This document shows positions 34,356-45,960 of a stretch of 64,000 nucleotides of DNA, piece by piece. Source of the DNA: Nyssa sinensis. Taxonomy: Eukaryota > Streptophyta > Magnoliopsida > Cornales > Nyssaceae. A program made the position numbers and the translations under genes. The notes below the pieces were generated by a model, which was given only the letters and a program-made list of their open reading frames with translations, was not told where the DNA came from and searched no databases. Location of the stretch: positions 31,504,239-31,568,238 of the forward strand of contig CM018052.1 in NCBI GenBank assembly GCA_008638375.1, written 5' to 3'. Position 1 is the stretch's first letter; every line of letters starts with the position of its first letter.

Positions 34356-34891
34356 TAGGGGTGTCAATTCGTGTTATCGTGTCGTGTTCAGGTCGTGTTA
34401 AGACATACATATTCAAAAATATGTGTGAACCCAAACCCGATACTATTAACTAATCATGTCGAGTTTTAAAACCCAAACCCAACTCATTTATTAAACAGGT
34501 TACAAGTGTTGACACACTTAACCCATTTATTTTGATTTTTTTATTTTTTAAATAAAAAAATTTACCTATCTTTTAATATGTATAGATAATTTTCAAGTTT
34601 AGTTACTTTAGATATGAGCCAAATCAAAGTAGAAACTTCTTTTATAAATAAAAAATCTCAAAACCTTGATAAATATTTAATGTGAGATGAATTATCTTAA
34701 CTTATAATATAGTTTATAATTAAACGTATTAAATCATGTTAAATAGGTTGACACTAGTAAAACCCAAATCTAACCTGTTTATTAATTGTTTTATACGTGT
34801 CAACTCGTTTATGATCCAAACTTATTTATGCTAAACCCAAATCCGTTAACTTTGTATCGTGTTCGAGTTGTGTTAAAAATTAACACTCCTA
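34356..34891. mobile_element. hAT-like non-autonomous element (536 bp)
   Basis: The left end TAGGGGTGTCAATTCGTGTT and the inverse of the right end TAGGAGTGTTAATTTTTAAC form a terminal inverted repeat of the style common in plant hAT MITEs. The interior has the usual GGTCGTGTT / AACCCAAACCC composition. The flanking 8-mers CCTGGTGG and CCTGATAC agree at five positions only, so the target duplication is decayed or absent. Confidence 0.6.
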
Positions 34892-37800
34892 CCTGATACG
34901 TCTTTAAGTCACATCACCAACAACCCCCACTGTTGTTTCCACGAAACCACCAAGGAGTGTTATGAAATTTTATTTGAAAGGCACCAAATATGTAAGTTTG
35001 TGCATGTCAATTCTCAAAGCTCCTTTTTTTTTTTTCCCCCTTTAACGTTGTTAAAACTAGACTACAATAAAGACATGGGATGGAATTGGCTATTAATTTT
35101 ACCTTTATATATTAAATAGATAAAATATAAATGGCAATCCAGTCAAAATTGCAAAACAAGGAGATAAGCACATATAGGCACTTACATAATTCCTCAATGC
35201 TTTATATAGTTAAATGTAAAATGATGTGTTTATTACGAAAATGAAAACAATTGCTTATGGTTTGTTTTGTATGCGATTAAAATATTAATAAATCAAGCTT
35301 GCAATATTTATGATTTGTACAGAGGTGTGAGAAAGTCTATCGTATGTCAGGAAGATTTTGTGACGGTATGTCTTTTTAATAATATTCTGTCATATGTATT
35401 ATAATTTATTAAAAAAATTAGAATCATATCACACATATACAATATTATTGAAAGAGTATATTAAAACAATAATTTATCGGACGCATTAAAAAATCACTAT
35501 TGATGTTGTACTTTCTGATCAGTGGGGCTTCTGCTCTTCGTCTCCTGTAAATAACTCAAAGAGAGAGATTAGAGGGCCACCGGGTTAGCTCCGATGATAA
35601 TCCGATGATAATCCGATGATAAAGTTAGTAAAAATAAAAGGAAGACTGAAATTGAAAGGAATTGAATCACTCTAATTGAAAAGCGCACCTTAAGATTTTA
35701 TTTATAGGCTGCGGGTTTCTTAAGTTGATTACGATTTAGAGTCGCAAAGATAGAAATTTGATGATATTCGAGAATAGCAGTTACCATGTTGGACTCTGTT
35801 TCCTTACTTCAAGGTCGATAGAGTATATAAGGCGATAACTAGCTCGGGACCCCTTGCGTGCCCAATATTTCTTACTTTTGAGGAAAGACTAGAGATCTTG
35901 CGACATTCTGAACAAAAAAGTTTTAAATCATGTATACCTGTCTGTTCTAGATAGAAGAGCTTTTTTTAGTCACATAGGTGCTCTGTATATACACGTGTCA
36001 TGTTAGAACTGGTATGCTCTTTTGTGACATATCAGCCACCATGATTTCTAATAGGTTGTTGTATTCATCCAATTATTTGTGATTTGATTTGTAATCTTAG
36101 ATATTGTAATAGGTTGTAGTTATTCTTTTTACATCATTTAGTATTTATGGTTTGTTAAATATGTTTAGATGTTGCATTATGATACGTTGCAGTTTCTTTA
36201 ATTTTTCTTGAACTTAAATTGATCAAAGATTTAAAGAAAGCTTCTCACTTCATATGCTTCATATTTTGTTATTCTAATTTGATATCGGTATGTACGTTGT
36301 TAGTTGTTAACTTTGATTTGATAAGAAATTTATATGCAAAATAAATTTTGTTTACGTTTTCAAAAACAAATTTTTAATTTCAAAACGCAAGATACGCGTT
36401 TGGCAAGCTATTCATTTTAATTTTTTTAATTTTTTAAAATTTAGATTATCATATCTAAATGCATTTTTAGAATTTTTAAAAAATTAATTACAAAATTTTT
36501 AGAAATATTTTTTAAAAAATTATATCTGAATCCCTATCCAAACGCAGTCAAATTTTTGCCTTCAAAATCTAATTCAACAAACTAAAATTGAATATTTGTA
36601 AATAGTGGACATAAAAGATTAATTTACAATACAACATGAGAATATTTGTAAAAGGGAATTACAATAACAACTAATTCCCACAAAAATATCAAAAATTGAA
36701 GAGAAATAAGAGTGTAAATGGAAGAAAGCCAATACCATTTTAATCATTGAGATTAGTTCAGTTGACTATTTATGTCTTTTTTAAATTGAAGATCATGAAT
36801 TTAAGTCGCACTTATCAAATCTATTCCCATTTGTTACGAAAAGGCCTCTGGTCGAAAAATCAAATTAAACAAATCAACTTTGTGCTTTAGTCCTAATTAG
36901 AGGTGGCAAATGTTATCCAAACCTGTCAACCTATCTTAACTCGCCCACTAATTAACGTATATGAATAATTCATTTAATTGACGAGTCATAAATGAATTGG
37001 GTAACAAGGAACCTGTCAATTTGACGGGTTGAGAATAAAAAATAATAAAATAATATAAGAATATATATATATATATATCTCCATTTGGAAAAGAATAAAA
37101 TAGTAAAACATATACAATAGATTATAAAACAAAATTAATATTTAGAAAATATAATTTAGCATCACCATATGTATAAACAAAATACAAATCAGAACCTTGT
37201 GATCCAAAGTAAGTTGAATTGGTTTTTGCTAGGAGCTTTGAATATCATTTTTCTCCATAAATAATAATTGACATATACAAATCACATCAGAGAGAGATAT
37301 CTACAAAAATATGAATTCATCTTATTAGTCTATATTAATTATTATGAAAAAAATAAAATTTCCTATCACTACTTAAATATAAAAAAAAATTAATTACACA
37401 TATATATATATAATGGTATATATATAGCATATTACATATATACATTAACTATATATGTAATATATATTAACTATATATATTATACTAGCTATCTATATAA
37501 ATATAACATATATTAATTATCTACAAATATATATATATATAATTATTGATTATATAACATAAGAAATCAAAAATTAAAAAAAAAAGAGTTATAGTATAAA
37601 ATTTTTTTTATCACTAGTGATGGAAGAGAGAAGTGTAAAAAAAAATATATAAGACAGGAATACAAATTCTATACAACTATTTTTCACGAGAAACATAACT
37701 TTTCTTGTGTTTTTTGGGAGGAAATAGAAGTGACATTTTTAGGAAGAAAAACAGTTACATGGATCCGATTTTTAGGAAGAATTTTCTCTTTTTTGCTTAC

Positions 37801-39000
37801 CAAACTCTTAATAAATTTTATATTTTTCTCATTCTTTCGCTTTCCAATACTTTTCACCTAACCAAACGAAACCGTAGGGTGGGAAAAAAATAATGGATTG
37901 GATTCGGGTTGGCCTGACCCGTATTTGACTCGTTTAATTATGGGTCAAATATGGGTTCAAACCGTTTTGACCCGACGCGTTTCAAGCAGTCCAACACACT
38001 CATTTTGATAGGCCTAATATATATTCAACGCCGAAATAAATTATATTACCTCGAGAAGGTTGATTTTTTTTATTTTTCATTTTTTAAGATTAGATTACTT
38101 AATTTCGATGTATAACAAGTTGTTGAAGTTTTATAGAAGTAATGGTAGTGTTCCATTAATAGACATAATTTTATTTTATTTTTTTTCTTTTGTTTCCAAT
38201 AAAAGTCCAAGTTATTCATTCTAAAGAATATTATGGTGGAAACAAAAGAAAAGAAATTTATGTATTGATAGTGATTGAAAGTTCTTTTTTTTATTATGAG
38301 ATATCAGTAAATGATTTTCATTTGATCTTTTTAGATGTTAATATCTTAATATTGTCACTTTTGCATTATTCTTTCAAAGCTTGAAGTGGCAAACCTTCAT
38401 CAGATAAATTCTAATGAGTGAAGTTATGAAATCCTACAGTCTTAATCAAGTTATGAATATTTAGAGATAATTACATAGATTTATATTCTTTTTCAAGTTT
38501 TGTTTAAGTCCCTAGATAATGTTATTTATCAAAGCAGCTATTTAAGTTGTTATTAGTTTGACAATTTAATTCATGCTAGAAAAAGAAAATGAACCCGTGA
38601 AAGTAATCATCATAAATTTTGCCTGATTAGATTTACTAATAGAGAGATAAAAACTTTTTTAATGTGTATTCACAAAAGCTTTAATAAAAAATATGATGAA
38701 TTTTGTTAGTTATATTATTTGATTGAGATGTGGTAATGTTAAGTAATATTTTGTTTTTAAAAAAAATTGAGTAACAAGTCAAATTTGGGTTTACCCGATC
38801 TATTTATACCCCGGTCTATATTCAATATGACTAATTCAAATTAAACATATATTTAACTTGTTTATGACTCGTTCCATTTAAAATCTATCCAAACCACCCG
38901 TTTTGAATTTATCCAAACCACCCGTTTTGCTAGGCACGTAGTCGTAATGCATCTTCTCGAGAAATTGCAGAAGTGTCAGAAGTTCTTAGTCTACAGATTG
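34892..39000. other. Intergenic, TE debris
   Basis: No gene recognised. A 12-bp tandem repeat (CCGATGATAATC, three units) is at 35591-35625, within a less AT-rich stretch 35515-36010 of unknown origin. TAGAGGTGGCAAATG at 36900 and GGGTTGGCCTGACCCG / GACCCGACGCG near 37905-37980, plus a duplicated AAACCACCCGTTTTG at 38890-38930, look like decayed hAT-type ends. Dense TA tracts occur at 37060-37080 and 37395-37550. Confidence 0.4.
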
Positions 39001-39232
39001 TGACCTAAACCGTTGTTTGGTAATTAGAATAGAATTTTGCTAAGCCGAGACAATTATTTGTTAAAAGCGAGGCTTAGCCCGCTCATCCAACCCGACCCGC
39101 ATCAGTGGCCGCTTCAACCCCAAGTCGCAATTTAAAACAGGGCGCTTGAACAGAGCAGCCGGATTCTCAAACGAAAAACCAGGAAGTGCGTTTGGTCCGT
39201 TTTGTGCTCAAGAGAGTTCTTTGTTCTGAAAT

Positions 39233-39951
39233 ATGGAAGAAAGCAGTGACAGTTCCGACGACAGTGATTCTGGTCGCCGGTCTATCAATGATTCTGAAAG
39301 TGATTGTGATGAAGATAGAAGTTATAGTTCCGGAGAACCAGCTTCAAAACCACCGAAGATTGACGAAGAAGACGAAGAAACCCTAGATCGACTCAGTGCC
39401 TTGCCGGACTCACTAATCCTTCAAATCCTCTCCCTCCTGCCCATGGAAGAAGTCGTCAAAACAAGTGCTTTATAAAAAAAATGGCAATACCTCTGGACTT
39501 CTGTCAATAATATCATTTTCATCAATCAGGATTACTCACAGTCCGAACGTTTCGAAAAGTTCATTAACTTCCTCGAGAAAACTTTGTCTCTCAGCAGCTG
39601 CTCAAAGATTAGAAAATTCGCTGTCCAATTCGACTATGATGCTTTTTTGTATCCTGATGTTGATTTATGGATTAGCTTCGCTTTAACAAGATATGTGGAG
39701 GATCTCGACCTAAATTTCATCAGTCCACAGAGCTTTGATGGCACCGATATTTACAGGTTGCCTCAACATCTGTTCTCTAACTCATCACTAACAACATTGA
39801 AATTGTCACTTTGTGTTTTTGAGCCGAGTGGTATGATTAGTTGGAGATCGCTGAAGAATTTATCTCTCGAGTACTTGGAGTTGAATGAGGATATGATTGA
39901 GAGAATATTATCAGGCTGTCCCCTGTTGGAGGTTTTGGAATTGTATCAGAT
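39233..39951 (+). pseudogene. F-box/LRR gene D, one nonsense codon and 3' truncation
   Basis: Starts MEESSDSSDDSDSGRRSIND, with an acidic Ser-rich N-terminus. The F-box is LSALPDSLILQILSLLPMEE then VVKTSAL-stop-KKWQYLWTSV; the TAA at 39473-39475 sits exactly where paralogues have Ser (TCA to TAA). The frame is otherwise open to 39951 through LRR-like FAVQFDYDAFLYPDVDLWIS, LSLCVFEPSGMISWRSLKNL and CPLLEVLELYQ. It then runs into the segmental repeat, so the FBD end is missing. It is more diverged from A-C than they are from each other. Confidence 0.82.
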
Positions 39952-40522
39952 TAAGTTTTTACAACTCATTCGTGGGGTGTGTGATTCTTTGAGTTGCCAA
40001 GTATTGTTTCTTTAAAATTACCACCTAACATCATAGCTGTAACTATTTACACAAGTATTTATTTTTCTTCTGAAAGTAAGATCCAAAAAAAAGGAATACT
40101 TAATAGGCATTGAATTCTCTTATTCCCTAATTTGTGAGAAACCTTTCTTTCCAATAGTAATGTCAAAATGTTGCAGTGTTGATCAAGAGGTTAAATAAAA
40201 GAATATTTGCAAAAAATGTTATGAAAAATAATATAGATTCATATCTGAAAAAGATACCCAGTAATTGCATCTTACTAAATTCAGGATTTATATTTCTATA
40301 TTTAAGCAAAAAAATAAAAATAAAAACCTCTTATATCAATTATTACAGAAAAAGGAGAGTCTATTCACATTCCCATTCCCATATGCACTGATGCACTCCA
40401 AGAAAGTATTTTATTTAAGCATTTGACATATATATATATATATATATATATATTTTGAGAGAGAAAGAGAGAGAGTGCAATTGTACAAGTATGGAATGAG
40501 AAAATCATTTTCCTTGGAGAAA

Positions 40523-41014
40523 TCATTCATGTGGCAAGGAAGAATTACGTGTGGGAAGAGCTGGCTCCTGTGACTGGTTGCATCCTGCAAACTTCTTACA
40601 TTTGTCAAACACATGGTTGATTGCTTTCCCAATTATCTTGCAAAGGCAATAGCATATATACTTGAAAAATTCAAGTTTAAAGATTATATGGAGAAGGACC
40701 CAAACAAGGAAAATGAGTAGCCCAAACCAGTGTTGAGGAAAGGCTGATACCAGTAAGATTGAAGCAAGAGAACGCGAAAATCTAATAACATTTCTGAGGA
40801 TTCGGGAGTAGCTTGTTGAATGAGTTTGCATTTCCTCCACAAATCCAAGTGCAAGGCAGTTGATGCTTGTGGCTATAAAGGAAGCCCACATGGCTTCTGG
40901 GTGGGTCTCAAATGGGCTCTCAGCTTTGCCTTGATATTTCACCCCCAGGAGGGTAATTAGATTTGTAATGTAATCCCTGGAGATGTCTCCTTCCCTTCTT
41001 CTTGGAGATGTCAT
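40523..41014 (-). CDS. Small predicted membrane protein, family copy 2 (163 aa)
   Basis: Same 163-aa product, MTSPRRREGDISRDYITNLI, with spans AMWASFIATSINCLALGF, LASILLVSAF and HWFGLLIFLVWVLLHIIF and tail FKYICYCLCKIIGKAI. There are no stops or indels against copies 1 and 3. It sits 0.6 kb downstream of F-box relic D, tail-to-tail, which repeats the arrangement at copy 1 and suggests an ancestral two-gene unit. Function is not recognised. Confidence 0.5.
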   Translation of the reverse strand: MTSPRRREGDISRDYITNLITLLGVKYQGKAESPFETHPEAMWASFIATSINCLALGFVEEMQTHSTSYSRILRNVIRFSRSLASILLVSAFPQHWFGLLIFLVWVLLHIIFKLEFFKYICYCLCKIIGKAINHVFDKCKKFAGCNQSQEPALPTRNSSLPHE

Positions 41015-41049
41015 TCTATGAAAGGGAGGAATTGTAATGAACCCTCAAT

Positions 41050-42560
41050 CAGTAACACCATAATAAAAAAAGAAAGTAGAATGTACTATTTTTTCAAATG
41101 ATAGTGGGGGATAGAACGGGACTTTAGAGCATCTCCAGTGCTAAATGTGATTTCATTCGTGTCAAATTTATATTTCAATATTATTACATTATAAAAATAT
41201 CAGATTTTGACAACTCTACTTCAGTAATAAAATACTATTTTTTATCACAACTACTATTTTTTTTGAAAAAAGTAAGATAAACTCTACATCTGTTTGACAT
41301 TTGCTAGTATATTTTATGATATGTCATAAATTAGTACTACCAACTTTTGACATCTGCTTGGTATTTGCTAGTCTATTTTATGATATACCATAAATTGGTA
41401 CTACCAACTCTTGATATCACATATGGTATTGAAAATAATATTGCAATTTTTTGACAAACCAAGTAACACTCCATTACAACAATAAATTTTACATCAATGT
41501 CAAATTATGAAATTGATACATGTATTGAAATTGTTCTTATAGGACAAGTCTTGAAAAAGTTGAAATTTCTTGAGATATTTATTATTGGATTGATCCCTTG
41601 TGCGATTGCATGAGTTTAATAAAATAAAATTAAAAATATGTTATTTTTGGTGAAAATGATTAAAAATCACATGCAGGGGAATAAGAATTAAAAATAAAAT
41701 AATCATTCCATACGTAACATTTCTATTTTAAGATTGTCAATTAATTAGATCTTTATCTATGGAAATTTGATTTATATAAAATAAAGAAGTTAATTCAATC
41801 ATATCTAAATTCAAAAATATGAATTAAAGTAATCTGATTCAATTATATATAGTATTTATATTAATTTTTATACATCATATTAAAAATTATATATTTTAAA
41901 TTTCTATAATATATTAATGTTTAAATTGTATAATTTTTTTAAAAATTGAATTGAATTTATATATTTTAAATTGAGTCATAGGTATTCCCATTTTTCCCCA
42001 ATTTTTATCCATTTGCTTGGCAATATGACGTAACCTGCCAAATCAGTGAATCATCTCTCCCTTCACGATTCTTGGAGTAAATTTGTTTTAGGATATATTA
42101 CATTGATATTTTTTTAAAATTTTGATAATTATACTAATATTTTTAAAAAATTTTAAAATTATACCAATTTCTTCTACTTTAATTGATAATATACAAATAT
42201 TTCATTCAGTCAAATTTTTTATTCAAAATGATAAAATTACGTTTTTATTTATTTATTTTGAAATTTTTTTAAATATTAACTATTTTTTCTAACTTTTTAA
42301 AAAATCTTGTATTATTTTATTTAAAATAAATAACTTATTTTTATTTTTAGAGATAATTATACTTACTTTCTCTAAAAATTTTAACAATTGTACAAATTAT
42401 TCTTCACATTTTTGAAATAACATTATCTCATCTGTATGATTAAATAACGAAAAATATAAAAATATTATATAATACCAAAATGTCTAACACTTTTTAACCC
42501 TTTTCCCTCAATATTTTCCTCTCTCTACGGTAATCTCTCTTAAACGGGCATAGTTATAAG
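41050..42560. other. AT-rich spacer in duplication copy 2
   Basis: Non-coding and collinear with 26830-28330. A MITE-like start AGAGCATCTCCAGTGCTAAA is at 41127. Confidence 0.5.
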
Positions 42561-42578
42561 TTCCACTCAAGACAGGCA

Positions 42579-42911
42579 TTAAAAATGCCTAAACTGTGAA
42601 TTAATTTTATGTTGTTGAAGGTATACTGAAGAAGAAGATCTAATGAGATTCCTTAAGAGGATTGAGAAGGGGAGGGGGGTGGGGGTGGTGCCGTCGGTGG
42701 TGTTGGATGAAGGGAAGAGAAGGGGAAGTGGGTGGGAGTGGTGGTGCTGTGAAGGAAAGTGGTGGTGGTGCTGCGAAGGAGAGGAAAATGGTGGTGGTTC
42801 TGTCAACGGAAAAGTTTTTGCCTGCCCGGAAGGCACCTCGTTGGAAGTACTACGCGGCACCTTGTACCAATAAATTTTCGCCACCAAACACTTAACACTG
42901 TCAAGCAGCAA
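42579..42911 (-). CDS. Hypothetical Pro/Ser/His-rich ORF, copy 2
   Basis: 110 codons with KCLVAKIYWYKVPRSTSNEV and a tandemly expanded SPSQHHHHFPSQHHHSH segment. A 24-bp duplication relative to copy 3 accounts for the extra His block and keeps the frame. Plus-strand frames are also open here, a sign of compositional bias, so coding is doubtful. Confidence 0.22.
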   Translation of the reverse strand: MLLDSVKCLVAKIYWYKVPRSTSNEVPSGQAKTFPLTEPPPFSSPSQHHHHFPSQHHHSHPLPLLFPSSNTTDGTTPTPLPFSILLRNLIRSSSSVYLQQHKINSQFRHF

Positions 42912-43020
42912 CAGATCATACTGACAAGCGGAAGGAGAGGGATGGAAGCGACGGCGGTAATGTTTCTCTCTCCTCCTTTACTTCTCACACGCTCTCACAT
43001 TTTTCATCGGTGTGTATGAG

Positions 43021-43719
43021 TAAGAATGGCAACAGAACAGAGCGGGTTTGGGTGCAGTACTTTCCCAATTTCGATCCCGTTTAAAATTTTCACTCCCGAT
43101 CCCGCCTCGTCGGCCTAATAGTTCATTTCAATCCTGACCTTGTTTATTGACCCTGTTCCCGTCGGGGCTCCGCCCCGCTCCGTTCCCCGAAAAACTATTA
43201 TCAAATCACTTTATAAGTCTAATTTAAAAATGTTGAAATTATAAATTTTAATAACCAAATTTTAATATTTATGAAATTTCAATACTACCCAAATGCCTAA
43301 CTCAATCAAATGAATTAATATTAAAAAATTTACCATTAAAATCATAGCTCAATCAAATGAATTAATATAAAAAAATTCACTACTAAAATCATATCCCACA
43401 AATAAATTAAATAATACTACAAATCCACAAATATGAAACAATTAAAATCCTAGGCACTAACTTCTCAAGTCACTACATCACAAAATTACTACAAATCTAA
43501 AAAAATATTCTCATAAATAAACAAATAAATAAACTAATAAGAATAGAAGAATAGTTTTAAATATAATCAGGGCGGGGTGGCCCTTCCCCCGACCCCGCCG
43601 AGATTTTTTACTCTTATCCCCAAACCTGACCCCGCCCCGTTTATTATCATCCCGAACCCATTCCATTAGGGACAGGGCAGGACGGGGCCCCAATAGGGCG
43701 AGTCAAATTGTCATCCCTA
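43021..43719. mobile_element. hAT-like insertion (699 bp) with 8-bp target duplication
   Basis: Flanked by perfect TGTATGAG duplications (43013-43020 and 43720-43727). The uninterrupted site CGGTGTGTATGAGAGAATG is present in copy 3 at about 28750. Ends: TAAGAATGGCAAC on the left and, inverted, TAGGGATGACAAT on the right, a degenerate hAT-type terminal repeat. The interior is rich in CCCCGCCCCG-like tracts and has no transposase, so the element is non-autonomous. Confidence 0.82.
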
Positions 43720-43727
43720 TGTATGAG

Positions 43728-45340
43728 AGAATGATTTGTTTAATGGGGTTTAGTGTTATATTTTTTAAAATTTTATCTTAAATCTTTATTCCAATATGAT
43801 ATTTACATTATATTAAATTATAAACAAAATTTAAAATTATGTAATTATTATAATTTTGTCAGATTATTATTATATTATTTAAAATAAAAATTTTAGAAGC
43901 ATATCATTTTATTTTGAGAAAAAAACAAATTAAGTACTCGTTTAGATGAATAATAAAAATAAATATTTTTACAAAATTATTTATTAAAAATTTTTTAAAA
44001 CGATTATTTTATCTTAAAAATGTTTAAATAGATATTTTAAAATATTCAAATAAACTTTTACTTATTTTAAAAATTTATTTAAAGAATAAAAATGATCAAG
44101 GAACATTCTAACTCCCATCCAAACACAAGTCAGTTATGAGAGAGAAGACTCTGGAAAGAGAAGAAAATTTAATGGAGTCAAAGTGAGAGGGAGAGTCTGA
44201 TAAGATGTCAGTGAGACCTTGAGAGATATGAAACGTGGGAGTGGGAGAAATAGAGGAGGAGAGAGAAAATTAAAACCAGGCTTCGAGACAATCCCGCCTG
44301 GGAGTGATGGGTTGAATTTTGAGGGTGTGAGATAGAAAACCGTGATGGAGAGAGAGGATGATGTGATATGGCAACTCCCATTATAGTCCCACTTAAGGGG
44401 TTAGTCAAATATTTACTACTTTCAAATTTAAATAAAAATATAAAATTATAAAATCAACCTCCTCACAAATTAGTCAAATAAATAATTTAAGTATTATACA
44501 ATAATTATTACGTTAATTTTTTAAAGATAACTTTTATTATATGAGATTGTCTGTTTGAAAAAGATTATAAGCGATAATCAAAAATAAAAAAACATAAATA
44601 TTCAGGTCGGCAAAAGTAATTTTAAAATTTTGTTTAAATAATAGTAATAATTATATGAAATTGACCCTATATACAATAAAACAGAATTTAAAATTTAAAA
44701 AAATAAAATTATTTCATATTAAATAAACTAAAAAATCTTACAAAACAATACTGTAAATAATAAATCATTTCAAAAAGAAGTAAAACATAATTAAACAGTA
44801 AATATAAGATATATTAGTAAAAAATATAAAAAATTCAATGTCATATAGGATTAATGGATTTCTGTACAAATGAGTAACTATTTTATGTCTTTTTAATCAA
44901 AATCGAACTTATCATGTATTTATTAATAATTAAATATTTATACTAATTAACTCATTCATAAATTAATTGAATTTTTAACATCCAATTCAATCTATTTTTC
45001 TAATGAATAACATTCGAATCATTCTTTCACCGACTTGCCAGCCTAGTTAAATCTATCTCTATCAAGTCAAATTGGAGGCAACTGCATTTCTTATATATAT
45101 ACAGGAATTTGAAAGAAAGGGAGGATAAAAGGGCAGACAGAACATATTAAAAACATCAAAATTTCAACATCCCAGTTTCAATAAAATATCTTCCTAAAAT
45201 TTTAAAAATAGAACCTAAGACAAGAATTTTAAAAGGAAAAAAAAACTCGTCAGAGAACACCAAAACTGCCCACACCACATTTATCCAGCCGGTTGCCTCA
45301 TGCATGAAGAGTACTCATCATGATGAGCTCCAAGACCAAG
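43728..45340. other. AT-rich part of duplication copy 2
   Basis: Non-coding. Collinear with 28765-30610 except for diverged or replaced sequence at 43910-44210. Confidence 0.5.
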
Positions 45341-45422
45341 TTAAAGGATGATGAGAAAACAATATTGATACAAAGGCAGGAAGGGAAAGCAAGACAAATT
45401 GGAGAAGAGTTTGTGGACTAAC

Positions 45423-45598
45423 CTTCTGGTATTGGTATGAAAATGGTAGCAGCAGCGGCTGTTGTGTTTCATAGCTTTCTTCACATTCACGGCCCTATGT
45501 AAATCCACACTAATAAGTCGGTGGATTTTGATTCTGCGTCTTGGGCGGTTAACATTTCCATGATCTCTCGACGCATCACCTCTCTGTACAGAACTCAT
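45423..45598 (-). CDS. Putative first exon of an unknown gene, copy 2
   Basis: 58 codons from ATG at 45598: MSSVQRGDASRDHGNVNRPR, RIKIHRLISVDLHRAV, and the same end with donor AGAAG|GTTAGT. It is exactly the same length as 30680-30855. Amino-acid differences are few and no stop is present. Downstream exons were not found. Confidence 0.4.
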
Positions 45599-45599
45599 T

Positions 45600-45760
45600 T
45601 TATCACAGATCAAAAACTACCTTATACTAGTTAGTGCAGAGAATCTTCTCGTCTTAATGCTGGTTTTCTGCAGTCTGTTCTCCTTCTGAGTTGTGTGAGA
45701 GAGAGTCAAGACAATCTTATAGAAGAGTCGGAAACAGTATATGAAAGAGTTTCGCCTACA
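45600..45760 (-). promoter_or_regulatory. Conserved promoter region, copy 2
   Basis: CGACTCTTCTATAAGATTG (about 45714-45732, minus strand) repeats the TATA-containing block of copy 3. The leader between it and the ATG carries a small insertion (TGTTCTCCTTC) shared with the 50.6-kb copy. Confidence 0.45.
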
Positions 45761-45960
45761 AAATAAAAGCAAAAAAGACGAAAGAGTTTGGAAATAGTGA
45801 TGCTCAACCTCTTCTGCCCCACCGTAAATGACTGTCGGATGAATGGAAAGAAAGAGAATGTCATCTCTCCCATGTCGTGAGAAAGAGGGAAGAGGATATC
45901 TGTCACATGTTTGTTTCCCATGTCATGTTTGTTTGAGAGATGAGATAGAATAAGTAATAT

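Larger units (their letters stand above)
39952..45960. repeat. Segmental duplication, copy 2
   Basis: The beginning matches 22428 onward (copy 1) and from 40523 also 26310 onward (copy 3). It contains the membrane ORF, the Pro/His ORF, a 699-bp hAT-like insertion and the 58-codon exon. It ends near 45960, where similarity to copy 3 is lost. Confidence 0.85.

Noticed and set aside
36899..38940. One 2-kb hAT element
   Set aside because: A left-end-like TAGAGGTGGCAAA exists, but no clear matching right end or 8-bp duplication, so only debris is claimed.
39379..39386. AAACCCTA as telomeric repeat
   Set aside because: Single copy inside the F-box D coding sequence; not a telomeric array.
42643..43019. 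Plus-strand Gly/Trp-rich ORFs
   Set aside because: Overlapping frames all open owing to GGT/GGA-rich composition; no domain. The minus-strand reading is only slightly better.
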